A DNA stretch of 46,182 bases, taken from Deltaproteobacteria bacterium (GTDB taxonomy: Bacteria; Desulfobacterota; DSM-4660; Desulfatiglandales; HGW-15). The translations under genes and the position numbers were made by a program. The notes beneath the pieces are model-generated. The model had not been told where the DNA came from. It was given only the letters and a program-made list of their open reading frames with translations, and made no database searches. Below, piece by piece: positions 32,598 through 41,446 of this stretch. The stretch's first letter is position 1. Every line of letters starts with the position of its first letter. The DNA is taken from assembly GCA_016932235.1 (NCBI GenBank), contig JAFGDF010000238.1, positions 1-46,182 of the forward strand, given 5' to 3'.

Positions 32598-34079
32598 ATG
32601 TTTGAATCAGCAGAGCTCGGACATAAGATTGACAAAGAGACCTATGAAAAGGAAGTTCCTAAACTGCGTGAATCCCTTCTGAACACACAGTTTGACCTTG
32701 CTGAGGATCGCACCTTTCCGGTGATCATCCTTATAGGAGGCGTCGACGGGGCAGGCAAGGGCGAAACCGTAAACCTTCTCAATGAATGGATGGATCCCCG
32801 GCACATCCAGGCCCATGCCATGGGGGAACCGACACCGGAGGAAAAGGAGAGGCCACCTATGTGGCGTTTCTGGCGCGCCCTCCCACCCAAAGGGAAAATC
32901 GGGATCTTTTTCGGCTCATGGTATACAGATCCGATTGTCAATAGGGTGATGGGCAAAAGCAAGATAGCAGACCTCGACAACAGTATCGAGGAGATTAAAC
33001 GTTTTGAAAAAATGCTCACCGATGAAGGCGCTTTAATCATCAAATTCTGGTTCCACCTATCTAAAAAGGCCCAGAAAAAACGATTAAAGGCCCTGGAAAA
33101 AGATCCTTTGACCCGCTGGCGGGTCAACGAAACCGACTGGGTCCGTTTCAAGATATATGACAAGTTTCGTAAGTGGTCCGAATATACCCTTCGTGAGACC
33201 AGTACGGATGTGGCTCCCTGGATCGTCGTGGAAGGGACGGATGCGCGTTACCGCAGTCTAACAGTTGCCAAGACTCTGATGGAGTCAGTGCGAAAAAGAT
33301 TGGATCGCAAGGATAAGGCGAAAGTTGTAGCCACAACAGCGCCCATAAGTGCCCGTGTCGACAAGCTCAATGTGCTGAAATCACTTGACCTGTCTTTGAG
33401 CTACTCAAAGCCGGCCTACAAGACGGAACTGGAGAAGTATCAGGGGAAGTTGAACCTCCTGATGCGGCACCCCAAATTCAAGAAAAAATGGGCCTTAATT
33501 ATTGCCTATGAAGGTTCCGATGCTGGCGGCAAAGGAGGGAATATACGCAGGGTGACCGCAGCTCTTGACGCCAGATATTACAATATTATACCTGTTGCCG
33601 CTCCCACTGAGGAGGAAAGGGCTCAGCCTTATCTGTGGCGTTTCTGGCGTCATGTGCCCGGTAAAGGAAGAGTAACTATCTTCGACCGCACCTGGTATGG
33701 CCGGGTACTTGTAGAAAGGGTTGAAGGTTTTTGTTCGGAAATGGACTGGCGGCGCGCATATAACGAGATAAATGATTTTGAAGAACAGCTGGTACGTAGT
33801 AATATATTGGTATCCAAATTCTGGCTGGCTATAAGTAAGGAGGAACAACTCCGAAGGTTCAAGGAGAGGGAGAAAATCGGATTCAAAAGATTCAAGATCA
33901 CTGAAGAAGACTGGCGCAATCGGGAAAAATGGGACGATTATGAAGAAGCTGTTTGTGATATGGTGAATCTTACAAGTACGGATATTGCTCCATGGACGAT
34001 AGTTGAAGGCAATAACAAATACTACGCACGCATGAAGGTCCTAAAAACCCTTTGTGATAAGATAGAGGCAGCTCTTTAG
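32598..34079 (+). CDS. pap: Polyphosphate:AMP phosphotransferase-type double PPK2
   Basis: A 493-aa protein made of two PPK2 domains (about 10-230 and 265-493), the arrangement of polyphosphate:AMP phosphotransferase (class II PPK2). Domain 1 has a Walker A GGVDGAGKGETVNLLNEWMD and lid RPPMWRFWRALPPKGKIGIF. Domain 2 has YEGSDAGGKGGNIRRVTAAL, QPYLWRFWRHVPGKGRVTIF and DRTWYGRVLVERVEGF. In the family usually only the C-terminal domain keeps the catalytic DRTWYGR motif; domain 1 here reads FGSWYTDPIV, consistent with that. It makes ADP from AMP using polyP. It opens the plus-strand half of the polyP locus. Confidence 0.93.
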   Translation: MFESAELGHKIDKETYEKEVPKLRESLLNTQFDLAEDRTFPVIILIGGVDGAGKGETVNLLNEWMDPRHIQAHAMGEPTPEEKERPPMWRFWRALPPKGKIGIFFGSWYTDPIVNRVMGKSKIADLDNSIEEIKRFEKMLTDEGALIIKFWFHLSKKAQKKRLKALEKDPLTRWRVNETDWVRFKIYDKFRKWSEYTLRETSTDVAPWIVVEGTDARYRSLTVAKTLMESVRKRLDRKDKAKVVATTAPISARVDKLNVLKSLDLSLSYSKPAYKTELEKYQGKLNLLMRHPKFKKKWALIIAYEGSDAGGKGGNIRRVTAALDARYYNIIPVAAPTEEERAQPYLWRFWRHVPGKGRVTIFDRTWYGRVLVERVEGFCSEMDWRRAYNEINDFEEQLVRSNILVSKFWLAISKEEQLRRFKEREKIGFKRFKITEEDWRNREKWDDYEEAVCDMVNLTSTDIAPWTIVEGNNKYYARMKVLKTLCDKIEAAL

Positions 34080-34220
34080 GAGCATGCCGGACAAGATCCG
34101 CCGGACGTCTGATCTTATCAGCAGCAATTCAGAGATGTCTGGAATGGTATAAGTGCTTTCCAATTTAGATCGGCTATGCCCTGTTAGAAATTTCATGGAT
34201 TGTCACCCAAGGAGGTAATT

Positions 34221-34787
34221 ATGAAAACAGATGATCTTACCAGTGTGAAATACATTGGCGCTTTAAGGATGAAATCACTGAACGATTCGGGAATCACCAC
34301 CATCAAACAGCTCCATGAAACGCCAGTCGAAGAACTGGCCCTGATATCAACAATCGGCCGACATTATGCGAAGTTAATCAAGGCCTCGGCAAGCAAGATT
34401 TATAGGGAAAAATCCGGAAAGACGGATCTGAAGACTATCCGCGACAAAGATAAGGCCGACGCGGTAATAAAGCCGGATTTGGAGAAAAGGATTAAAATAC
34501 TTAAAAAGCGGCTTAATGTTGCATGCAAAAACGCAAAGACCTTGAAGAAGAAGCAACCGGAGTTATATTCTGATTTTAAAAAAAGGGCCAAAAACCTTCT
34601 AAACCGACTGAATGACTTAACCAAGGCTCGTAAAGATTTCGCGGAAAAGATCCCGAAAAATTTCATTGAAGAAATCGACACCTTGAATTCATTGGTAAAA
34701 AACGCCGGGAAAACCCCTCGAAAGAAAAAAATCAGAAAAATATACAGGGGAATGAAGTCCTTTTCTAAGATGCTCAGAAAGAGCTGA
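34221..34787 (+). CDS. Helix-hairpin-helix basic protein, unknown function
   Basis: A 188-aa, Lys-rich protein. The first 60 residues hold helix-hairpin-helix-like sequence (LTSVKYIGALRMKSLNDSGITTIKQLHETPVEELALISTIGRHYAKLI), the type used in DUF4332-like proteins and in non-specific DNA binding. The rest is a predicted long helical, very basic region (KRIKILKKRLNVACKNAKTLKKKQ, KKKIRKIYRGMKSFSKMLRKS). The ATG at 34221 has AAGGAGG before it. It lies between the PPK2 gene and a metallophosphoesterase. A basic helical tail could bind DNA or polyphosphate; that is inference from charge and neighbourhood. Confidence 0.65.
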   Translation: MKTDDLTSVKYIGALRMKSLNDSGITTIKQLHETPVEELALISTIGRHYAKLIKASASKIYREKSGKTDLKTIRDKDKADAVIKPDLEKRIKILKKRLNVACKNAKTLKKKQPELYSDFKKRAKNLLNRLNDLTKARKDFAEKIPKNFIEEIDTLNSLVKNAGKTPRKKKIRKIYRGMKSFSKMLRKS

Positions 34788-34800
34788 TCCTGATTGAAAT

Positions 34801-35514
34801 ATGATACTTTTACTTGGCGACATCCACGCTAACTACCCAGCCTTGAAAGCAGTAGGGGATTACATCAAGCCGGAAAGATTTAACCGTATTATTAATACAG
34901 GAGATTCAACCGTTTATTGCACTTTTCCCAATGAAACAATTCAATGGCTTCGTGAAAAAAATACCATAAGCATAGTAGGGAATACCGATCGTGCTATTTT
35001 AAGGATTTTAAAAGGCAAAAAATTGAAGAAGCCAAAGAAGCAAGAAAAGCGGTTAATGTATTTCTGGACTTCCGAAATCCTGTATCCTGAGAATAAGTTA
35101 TTTCTGAAATCCCTTCCCCGGCAAAAGGATTTAACTGTTAATGGTATCCGCATCGGTGTTTTCCATGGCACCGTCCAAGACCCTGATGAGCAGTTGTTTC
35201 CTTCATCTCCGATAAGACGTTTCCGGGATCTGGCAAAAAATTCTCCTTACCGTATTCATATAATGGGTAATTCCCATGTTCCCTATCATAAAATCGTGAA
35301 TGGTATTCACTTTATAAATCCAGGAAGTGTCGGCAGGATGTTTGACGGCGATCCGCGCGCGTCTTTCGCGGTTCTGAGACTCTCAACGGGGAGAATAGAA
35401 GTTGAACATTTTCGAATCCCCTATCCAGTGGAAGATGTGGTCAACAGTCTTAAAAATCACAGGCTTCCCGATATCTACGTCAAGATGTTCCAAACAGGAA
35501 CGAAACTGAATTAA
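34801..35514 (+). CDS. YfcE/MJ0936-like metallophosphoesterase
   Basis: A 237-aa calcineurin-like phosphoesterase with the five metal motifs in order: LLGDIHAN, INTGDSTV, VGNTDR, FHGTVQDP and MGNSHVP. Two are mildly unusual (GNTD for GN-H/C-D, and GNSH for GHTH) but keep the metal ligands. It is followed by the usual NPGSVGRMFDGDPRASFAVL. Substrates in the family are phosphodi- or monoesters. It follows the HhH gene by 13 bp and closes the plus-strand part of the polyP locus. Confidence 0.82.
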   Translation: MILLLGDIHANYPALKAVGDYIKPERFNRIINTGDSTVYCTFPNETIQWLREKNTISIVGNTDRAILRILKGKKLKKPKKQEKRLMYFWTSEILYPENKLFLKSLPRQKDLTVNGIRIGVFHGTVQDPDEQLFPSSPIRRFRDLAKNSPYRIHIMGNSHVPYHKIVNGIHFINPGSVGRMFDGDPRASFAVLRLSTGRIEVEHFRIPYPVEDVVNSLKNHRLPDIYVKMFQTGTKLN

Positions 35515-35515
35515 G

Positions 35516-35645
35516 TCAGCCTTGTCCGCTCAGGAAATTGCATAAAAAAGGTTCAGGATGCGTGCTTCCGCGCAGCCTGTCGGACTTTGGCCGACAGGCC
35601 GCTACAAAGATTTAAAAAACCATCTTATTTCAAAAATGTATATTT
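35516..35645. repeat. Tandem pair of dispersed repeats between the metallophosphoesterase and sixA
   Basis: Bases 35516-35551 are the reverse complement of the GCAATTTCCTG repeat seen at 44077-44136 and 32411-32475. Bases 35573-35645 match the repeat at 24411-24480 and contain the perfect hairpin GCCTGTCGG (35575-35583) with CCGACAGGC (35591-35599). They fill the convergent gap, where a bidirectional terminator would be expected. Confidence 0.7.
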
Positions 35646-35707
35646 TTTCATTTACCGGCTGCAATGAATAAGATGAGAAATAAATATCCCTAAAAACAAA
35701 TGAAAGG

Positions 35708-36232
35708 CTAAATCTTCCCGGGAGACTGTCGGATACAGTCCGACAGTCTCCCGGGAAACTCAGAAAAGGATACACTGCCGGAGCGTCTGCCTGTCTTCAG
35801 CCATGATGGGATGTTCAAATCCACGCATAATACACCACACGTGGGGATATTATCGATCCTCTGGTCAGTGATATAATTGGCCAGTTCGGTCATTCCAGGA
35901 TTATGACCGATCAGCATTGCCTTTTTCACGGAATCGTTAATATCCTTAATCACATCAAGTAAGACATCCTCATCGGACATGTATATGGCGTCACTGTATT
36001 CAATTTTGTCGAGGGGATAATTTATCGCCTCAGCGATGCCCCTTGCCGTCATGGCCGCCCTGGTTGCGGGGCTTGATATTATAAGATCAGGCGTCACATT
36101 CAGGTTCTTAAGAATTTCTCCAATCAATAAAAGGCTGTTGCGGCCACGCTTGTTGAGGGGTCGTTCAAAATCGTCCAGATCAGGATATTTCCAGCTTGAT
36201 TTGGCATGCCTTACCAGATAAATCGTTTTCAT
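35708..36232 (-). CDS. sixA: SixA-type phosphohistidine phosphatase
   Basis: A 174-aa histidine phosphatase. The RHG motif is LVRHAKSSWKYP, with ISSPATRAAMTARGIAEAI and the second His in LIGHNPGMTELANYI, all typical of SixA. It removes phosphate from His of phosphotransfer proteins. The normal family end (about WSGSVSFSEFP) is followed by 14 residues (GRLSDCIRQSPGKI) encoded by a 19-bp perfect inverted repeat, so the C-terminus appears to be repeat-derived. It is downstream of the CYTH gene (100-bp gap) in the polyP cluster, where a broader phosphatase role is possible. Confidence 0.88.
   Translation of the reverse strand: MKTIYLVRHAKSSWKYPDLDDFERPLNKRGRNSLLLIGEILKNLNVTPDLIISSPATRAAMTARGIAEAINYPLDKIEYSDAIYMSDEDVLLDVIKDINDSVKKAMLIGHNPGMTELANYITDQRIDNIPTCGVLCVDLNIPSWLKTGRRSGSVSFSEFPGRLSDCIRQSPGKI
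35715..35757. repeat. 19-bp perfect inverted repeat inside the 3' end of sixA
   Basis: TTCCCGGGAGACTGTCGGA (35715-35733), loop TACAG, then the exact complement at 35739-35757. The CTGTCGGA core is shared with the hairpins at 35575-35599 and, more weakly, 28523-28559 and 24411-24480. It encodes the last residues of SixA and could double as a transcript-end structure. Confidence 0.9.
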
Positions 36233-36332
36233 AATCCTCCTCCTGCGTCAACAGACATGGACCCTTAGCAATCTCCAGGGCTTTATCCGGCATCCTCCCT
36301 GTATGTCACATTGCCTTAATCAGGTTCAAAGA

Positions 36333-36791
36333 CTACCACTTTGTGTATGGATATTTTATAAGGTTGGCATTGAAATATCTCGTATCTCCGGTTACATCTT
36401 CCCCGACCCAGTCGGGTTTGATGATGTCCTGATCCTCCCGATCAAGCTCCACTTCAGCTATTACTAATCCCTTATTTTCACCAAAGAATTCATCTATCTC
36501 CCAGGTTAAATCTCCTTCAACCACTTTATAGCGGTTCTTCTCAATCAAGGGCTTCTCACAAAGATCCAGCAATATTACCGCGTCCTGTAGTGGAATCTCG
36601 TACTCGAATTCCAGACGCGTAGCCCCAGCGGCGAGTCCCTTGATCGTTAGGTAACCCTTTTCGCCGGCAGTGCGCACGCGAACCGTCCTCTCTTTGGCGC
36701 TGCTTAAATACCCCTGGCGATATTTCATCACATTCTCACGGGGCCAGTCACCCTTTTTTAACAAAAACTTTTTTTCGATTTCCTTTGCCAT
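36333..36791 (-). CDS. CYTH-domain protein, inorganic triphosphatase-like
   Basis: A 152-aa single-domain triphosphate tunnel metalloenzyme. It starts MAKEIEKKFLL, which carries the ExExK signature (EIEKK). Tunnel residues follow in TVRVRTAGEKGYLTIKG, RLEFEYEIP, IEKNRYKVVEGDLTWEIDEF and GLVIAEVELDRED. Family members hydrolyse inorganic tripolyphosphate or related substrates. Its position after the ParA-like gene (20-bp gap) in the ppk1-CHAD operon supports a role in polyphosphate or tripolyphosphate turnover. Confidence 0.9.
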   Translation of the reverse strand: MAKEIEKKFLLKKGDWPRENVMKYRQGYLSSAKERTVRVRTAGEKGYLTIKGLAAGATRLEFEYEIPLQDAVILLDLCEKPLIEKNRYKVVEGDLTWEIDEFFGENKGLVIAEVELDREDQDIIKPDWVGEDVTGDTRYFNANLIKYPYTKW

Positions 36792-36811
36792 AATACATTC
36801 ATACTTTTATG

Positions 36812-37573
36812 TCAGTAATTTCTATCATGGGAAAAAACTATTTTCTGTACTTTGTCCCACAGGTTCCTATAGGCCTTTGAAGCCGGTGATCCAGGCGAGA
36901 AATAAACGACAGGAGCACGGTAGATTCCCATTTTTTCAATCTGCGCCAGATACGGAATAAAACTCCCCAGAATATTATTAAAGCCCTCTGAAACAGCGAT
37001 CATGAGTTCTTTGTGCATTTTCTTATGCAGATCGACCATTGAAAAAAAAGCATAAATATTATCCGTATTATAGCCTTTCTTTTTACAGAAATAGAGCAAT
37101 TGCTTAAGAGTGCGCACAGACAGGGTTGTTGGGATCATGGGAATTAGTAAGTGATCGACTGCTAATAATATATTCTCTGCGAGCAGGCTTATGGTAACCG
37201 GGCAGTCCAGCAGAACCAGGTCATATTTATCCTTAAAAAGATTCAAAATTTTTTTAAGCCTCTTTTTGGGGCTCCCGAGCTTATTAAAGCTGACATCCAA
37301 ATTACGAAGAGAGAAATCAGCCGGAAGCAGGTCCAGGTTCTCATAATCCGTGCCTTTAATATTCCCGAAGACCTGACTCCCTCCTTTGATTAATCCCTTT
37401 GCCCCGGATTTCAGTGATGCTTTTACGCGGAAATAATATGTCGAGGAACCCTGCGGGTCCAGATCACAGAGCAGGGTCCTGGCGCCTGCCTGCGCCGCCA
37501 GATAGGCCAAGTTCACGGACGTCGCCGTCTTGCCCACGCCGCCTTTATTGCTGTAGATCCCAAGTACTGCCAT
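36812..37573 (-). CDS. ParA/MinD-family ATPase in the polyphosphate operon
   Basis: A 253-aa ParA-like ATPase. The deviant Walker A is YSNKGGVGKTATSVNLAYLA, switch I LCDLDPQGSSTYYF and Walker B YDLVLLDCPVTISLLAEN. The family's late motif is YFSPGSPASKAYRNLWDKV. There is no N-terminal DNA-binding domain and no parB or replication gene nearby, so it is not a plasmid partition gene. Its start shares one base with the CHAD gene stop (TAATG), so the two are translationally coupled. ParA proteins position plasmids, carboxysomes, PHB granules and chemosensory arrays by gradients on the nucleoid; here polyphosphate granules are the natural cargo to propose. Confidence 0.88.
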   Translation of the reverse strand: MAVLGIYSNKGGVGKTATSVNLAYLAAQAGARTLLCDLDPQGSSTYYFRVKASLKSGAKGLIKGGSQVFGNIKGTDYENLDLLPADFSLRNLDVSFNKLGSPKKRLKKILNLFKDKYDLVLLDCPVTISLLAENILLAVDHLLIPMIPTTLSVRTLKQLLYFCKKKGYNTDNIYAFFSMVDLHKKMHKELMIAVSEGFNNILGSFIPYLAQIEKMGIYRAPVVYFSPGSPASKAYRNLWDKVQKIVFSHDRNY

Positions 37574-39129
37574 TAAGCACCCGTTGATGTTTTTGAGGTG
37601 AAAAGTTTCCGGAACAAATCCCTGTTTTCATGAGACACAAAATCCATGAAAGTTTCAGCAGATGAAGTCTTAATCATTCCCCGCTCTCTCTCCAGTGCTC
37701 CAATCAGGCTGCCTATTGCGACAAGGGTTTTATTTGTATTCTTATGGTTTAAAGGCAACTCTTTTGTTATCTCAATAAGGTATTCCTCCTGGACACGGAG
37801 ATCGTTAAAATCGCCAAGATTATCCTGCAACTTCTTTAAAAGCCTAATCCCATGATTTATCTTGCTGCTATGAAACAGGCTTGAAAAAAATTCCATTAAA
37901 TATCTCAACTTTTTGCAATGTATCCTTAAAATATGGAGCTTCTTTTCATCGGCATCCTCCAGTATCCTATTGCCTGCCTTTACAACGCTTTTGTACTTTT
38001 TATAGATTCTTTTTCGTGCCAGATTAACCACGGGGATACCTGCATTTATCGCGCCGGGTGTATCCTGGTGTGGTTTATTTAAGAATGCCTCCCAGTCTGT
38101 CAAAATCTTTCTGAACCGCTTTGATTTCATTTCTTGAACTAAACTCTGTAACGCCTTTCCCCTTTTTTCCCGAAGGTAATCAAACAATGTGCCGATATCA
38201 TCTCTCAGAACAGGCGGAAGCTTTGCCCTGTAACTATCCTCCTTGAGCAGATAAACATCCAGATCCCGTAATTCGTTGGAGAGCTTCCCCATAAAAGAAA
38301 AATCCTTCTTAAACCGCTCTGTTATCTTCGATGGGAAGACGCATTTAATCTGTCCCAGGGCCGATCGTGTCCTTCGTACAGCCACCCGGAAATCATGGAC
38401 GAATTCTGTGTCGATATCCTGTTCAATCATCGATTCATTGATCCGAATTATCCCCAATAAAAAATGCAATATTACCTTTACCGCATCATCGGAACGCATA
38501 ACCGGATCAAGCCGAATGTCTATTTTGGTGGAATAAGAACCGGGTCTTTTCCCGACGACCTCCATCCCTTTTAAAAAAGTATCATCCTCTTTGCCTCTTG
38601 CGATCCCCGATTCCTCCAGTCGTCCTGCGATATTTTGAGCGTATTCGGTGTATCCTCTAACCGGTTGGAGCAATAAATGATTTGATAACACCGGTGAATC
38701 TTCCCTTTTTGAGTATCGAATTTCTTCATGCACTAACCGCGCTACTGTTTTTTCATCCTGATTCAAAATACTATAAGTTGTTGATCTGGAATGTAATGTA
38801 ACAAGCTTTAAAAGAGCCCGCATCTCTATAATAGGACCCAAATATTCTTTTAATTTATTCTCAGGCAACTGCCATACGAATACTGGCATGGATGTAATGT
38901 GCAGGCTTAAAAGGGGTTCCCGGTTCGATAGTTTGCCGAGGTATAGTTTTTTACCTGACTCATACAGGACAAGGGATTTATTAAATAAGCGCCAATCAAA
39001 TGTGTCATAAAAAACTATTCCTGCGAATTTTTTCCGTCCTTTTTTGATTGCATACTGATCACTTATCAGTTTTATTAGACTCTGCACATCATAACCGGAA
39101 TCCAGATCGAATTTTTGGCCATATTGCAT
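37573..39129 (-). CDS. CHAD-domain protein with a long N-terminal region
   Basis: A 518-aa protein. The C-terminal 300 residues are a CHAD domain with its two signature blocks: VHDFRVAVRRTRSALGQIKCVFP (about 250-272) and LHILRIHCKKLRYLMEFFSSLF (about 402-423). The conserved Arg, Lys and His residues there bind polyphosphate. The N-terminal 200 residues contain strands such as KKFAGIVFYDTFDWRLFNKSLVLYESGKKLYLG, which look like a diverged CYTH domain without a clear ExExK. CHAD proteins localise to polyP granules in studied bacteria. It follows ppk1 by 15 bp and is coupled to the ParA-like gene, making it the best candidate adaptor between granule and ATPase. Confidence 0.88.
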   Translation of the reverse strand: MQYGQKFDLDSGYDVQSLIKLISDQYAIKKGRKKFAGIVFYDTFDWRLFNKSLVLYESGKKLYLGKLSNREPLLSLHITSMPVFVWQLPENKLKEYLGPIIEMRALLKLVTLHSRSTTYSILNQDEKTVARLVHEEIRYSKREDSPVLSNHLLLQPVRGYTEYAQNIAGRLEESGIARGKEDDTFLKGMEVVGKRPGSYSTKIDIRLDPVMRSDDAVKVILHFLLGIIRINESMIEQDIDTEFVHDFRVAVRRTRSALGQIKCVFPSKITERFKKDFSFMGKLSNELRDLDVYLLKEDSYRAKLPPVLRDDIGTLFDYLREKRGKALQSLVQEMKSKRFRKILTDWEAFLNKPHQDTPGAINAGIPVVNLARKRIYKKYKSVVKAGNRILEDADEKKLHILRIHCKKLRYLMEFFSSLFHSSKINHGIRLLKKLQDNLGDFNDLRVQEEYLIEITKELPLNHKNTNKTLVAIGSLIGALERERGMIKTSSAETFMDFVSHENRDLFRKLFTSKTSTGA

Positions 39130-39144
39130 TATTTTCTAACCGAT

Positions 39145-41349
39145 TTACCTGCCGGCAAGATCTATGAATACTTTTTGAGGGGAACGTGGCTCCTCGTTTT
39201 CATCGGGCTGTCGAAGCACATAACTTCCATCGGGACACATATCCCAGGCTGAGCAGTTGTCATTCTCATAAACACGTAGGATCTCTTCAAGTTCATCTTT
39301 TATCCTTGGGTCCTCAACGGGCATTATGCTCTCCATCCTGCGGTCAAGATTACGCCTCATCCAGTCGGCCGAGCCTATGAAAAATTCAGGATCGCCACCG
39401 TTTTCGAACCTGTAGATACGGCCATGTTCCAAAAAGCGACCTAATGTACTGAAAACACTGATATTATCTGAAAGCCCTGGCACACGGGCCCGCAGGCAGC
39501 ACATACCGCGTACATTGAGGCTTATGGGCACCCCTGCTTGACTGGCTTTATATAATTCCCCTATAATGCGGTCATCCTGGAGCTGATTCATCTTGGCGCG
39601 AATTCCTGAAGGACGGCCTTCCTTGCGATGTCTGACCTCACGGCGGATTAATTCGATAAATCGATCCAGTAAATTATGAGGTGCCACCATAAGTTTGGTG
39701 TATTTTTGAGAACCTATTGCCCCGGTCAGTTCGTTGAACAGGGTCGCGACATTTGTCCCCAGTTCCGGATCACAGCTCAATATCCCCAGGTCTTCATAAA
39801 TACGGGCGGTTCCGGTATGATAGTTTCCGGTTCCCACATGAACGTAACGGCGAATGCCGTCTTCTTCCTCACGGACCACTAGGGCCAATTTTACGTGGGT
39901 CTTTAACCGTTCAACACCATAGGCGACATGCACCCCCTCTCTCTCCAGAAGCTTACCCCAAGCGATATTGGGCGCTTCATCGAAACGAGCGGTGATCTCC
40001 ACCAAGACCGCCACCTGTTTGCCGTTACGCGCGGCTTCCACAAGAGCATTGATAATCGGCGACTGGCTGCTGGTACGGTATATGGTAATCTTGATGGCAA
40101 GCACGCGCGGATCAACGGCCGCGCACTGGATAAACCTCAATGTTGACGAGTCAAAGCTGTGATAGGGATGGTGAAGCAGAATGTCGCCCCGTCGGATTTT
40201 TGCGAAGATCTCTTCGGTTTCTCCTGGATTCAGTAAACGCAGGCGAGGATGTGTCACCGGTTCATGAGGCGGATCGCGCAGTTCCGTGTACCTCTCCACC
40301 TGGAATTTTGCCAAATCCGACAGCCCCAGCAGACCATCAGTTGGTTCAATATCCTTGATATCGGCCTGTAGCTGCTTGGCCAGCCAGCGCTGAAGTTTTT
40401 TCGGCATGCTGGAGCTGACCTGGAGCCGTACGACTCCTGCAAACTTTCTGCCCGTCAGCTCGTTGGTCACGGTGCCGATAAGGGAGCCGGGTGTTATATC
40501 TTCATCCTGATCGTCCAGAACGGTTTTTTCCCATGGATCATCTTTTGCGCCGCGGCTTACCCTGAAGAAATAACTCTTTACCCGGGACGCCCTGGGAAAG
40601 TATCCCCTCAGGTTGCATGCAATTACCTGCTCCAGTGGAACATAACCCGTTCCTTCGGACAAAGGAACCCAGCGCGGCCGGTTGGCAGGCACTTTGATCC
40701 GCACGAAACGGGTGTTCTTTTTGTTATTTTCCTTTACTGTCACCGCGAGATTCAATCCAAGGTTGCTTATAAACGGGAAGGGATGCGAAACATCCACAGC
40801 GAGTGGTGTAAGGATAGGCTCCACGGACTTACGGAAATATTGCTTCATATTAGCCCGCTGTTTTTTATTGAGCGCCTTATATTCCAGTATGGGAATTCCC
40901 GCTTTTTCCAGGGCGGGACGGAGTTCATCTCTAACCAGCCGCGAAACAATTACGGCCTGTTTCTGCAACTCATCCTGGCACATCTGTAATTCCTCTGTCG
41001 GCGTCAATCCCAAATGTGATAGTTTCTTTTTCTTAGTCCTACCCTTAAGTGCACCTATGCGCTTCATTGAGAACTCATCATATAGCATCCCCATGATGCC
41101 GACAAATTTAACACGCTCAAGCAATGGCAGATCAGGGTTCTCCGCGAGTGCAAGCACTCGTCGGGCGAAGATTAGCCAGCTAATCTCGCGGTTAATTAAT
41201 ATATCCGCAGGATCGGGATTCAGTTTTTCCGATTTAACCACAACGGTTTTCCCCTTGCCCGCAGATAATTTCCCGGCGGCTGAATCAGCTGTTACAACCT
41301 GTATGTCGCCCTTTTCGATTTTTTTATTTCTTTTTTCTTTGGGGTCCAT
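39145..41349 (-). CDS. ppk1: Polyphosphate kinase 1
   Basis: A 734-aa PPK1 making long-chain polyphosphate from ATP. It has the N-terminal domain (LINREISWLIFARRVLALAENPDLPLLERVKFVGIM) and head domain (LTPLAVDVSHPFPFISNLGLNLAV). The PLD-like catalytic domains contain HHPYHSFDSSTLRFIQCAAVDPRVLAIKITIYRTS, the phosphohistidine-type ERLKTHVKLALVVREE and HVGTGNYHTGTARIYEDLGI. About 45 extra residues precede the usual N-terminus. It heads the minus-strand polyP operon and is divergent from the SulP transporter gene. Confidence 0.96.
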   Translation of the reverse strand: MDPKEKRNKKIEKGDIQVVTADSAAGKLSAGKGKTVVVKSEKLNPDPADILINREISWLIFARRVLALAENPDLPLLERVKFVGIMGMLYDEFSMKRIGALKGRTKKKKLSHLGLTPTEELQMCQDELQKQAVIVSRLVRDELRPALEKAGIPILEYKALNKKQRANMKQYFRKSVEPILTPLAVDVSHPFPFISNLGLNLAVTVKENNKKNTRFVRIKVPANRPRWVPLSEGTGYVPLEQVIACNLRGYFPRASRVKSYFFRVSRGAKDDPWEKTVLDDQDEDITPGSLIGTVTNELTGRKFAGVVRLQVSSSMPKKLQRWLAKQLQADIKDIEPTDGLLGLSDLAKFQVERYTELRDPPHEPVTHPRLRLLNPGETEEIFAKIRRGDILLHHPYHSFDSSTLRFIQCAAVDPRVLAIKITIYRTSSQSPIINALVEAARNGKQVAVLVEITARFDEAPNIAWGKLLEREGVHVAYGVERLKTHVKLALVVREEEDGIRRYVHVGTGNYHTGTARIYEDLGILSCDPELGTNVATLFNELTGAIGSQKYTKLMVAPHNLLDRFIELIRREVRHRKEGRPSGIRAKMNQLQDDRIIGELYKASQAGVPISLNVRGMCCLRARVPGLSDNISVFSTLGRFLEHGRIYRFENGGDPEFFIGSADWMRRNLDRRMESIMPVEDPRIKDELEEILRVYENDNCSAWDMCPDGSYVLRQPDENEEPRSPQKVFIDLAGR

Positions 41350-41412
41350 AAGTCCTTGCTAATCCTCAGTGCAAATCCTGTAACGGTTCTTTATGTTAAA
41401 TGATAGTCCACC

Positions 41413-41446
41413 CCTGGGAATAATGTCAATATTAATTATTCCCAGG
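41413..41446. promoter_or_regulatory. 12-bp perfect inverted repeat between divergent ppk1 and sulP
   Basis: CCTGGGAATAAT (41413-41424), ten-base spacer, ATTATTCCCAGG (41435-41446). It lies 64 bases upstream of ppk1 and about 170 bases upstream of the SulP start, well placed for a shared operator; a transcript hairpin is the alternative. Confidence 0.5.
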
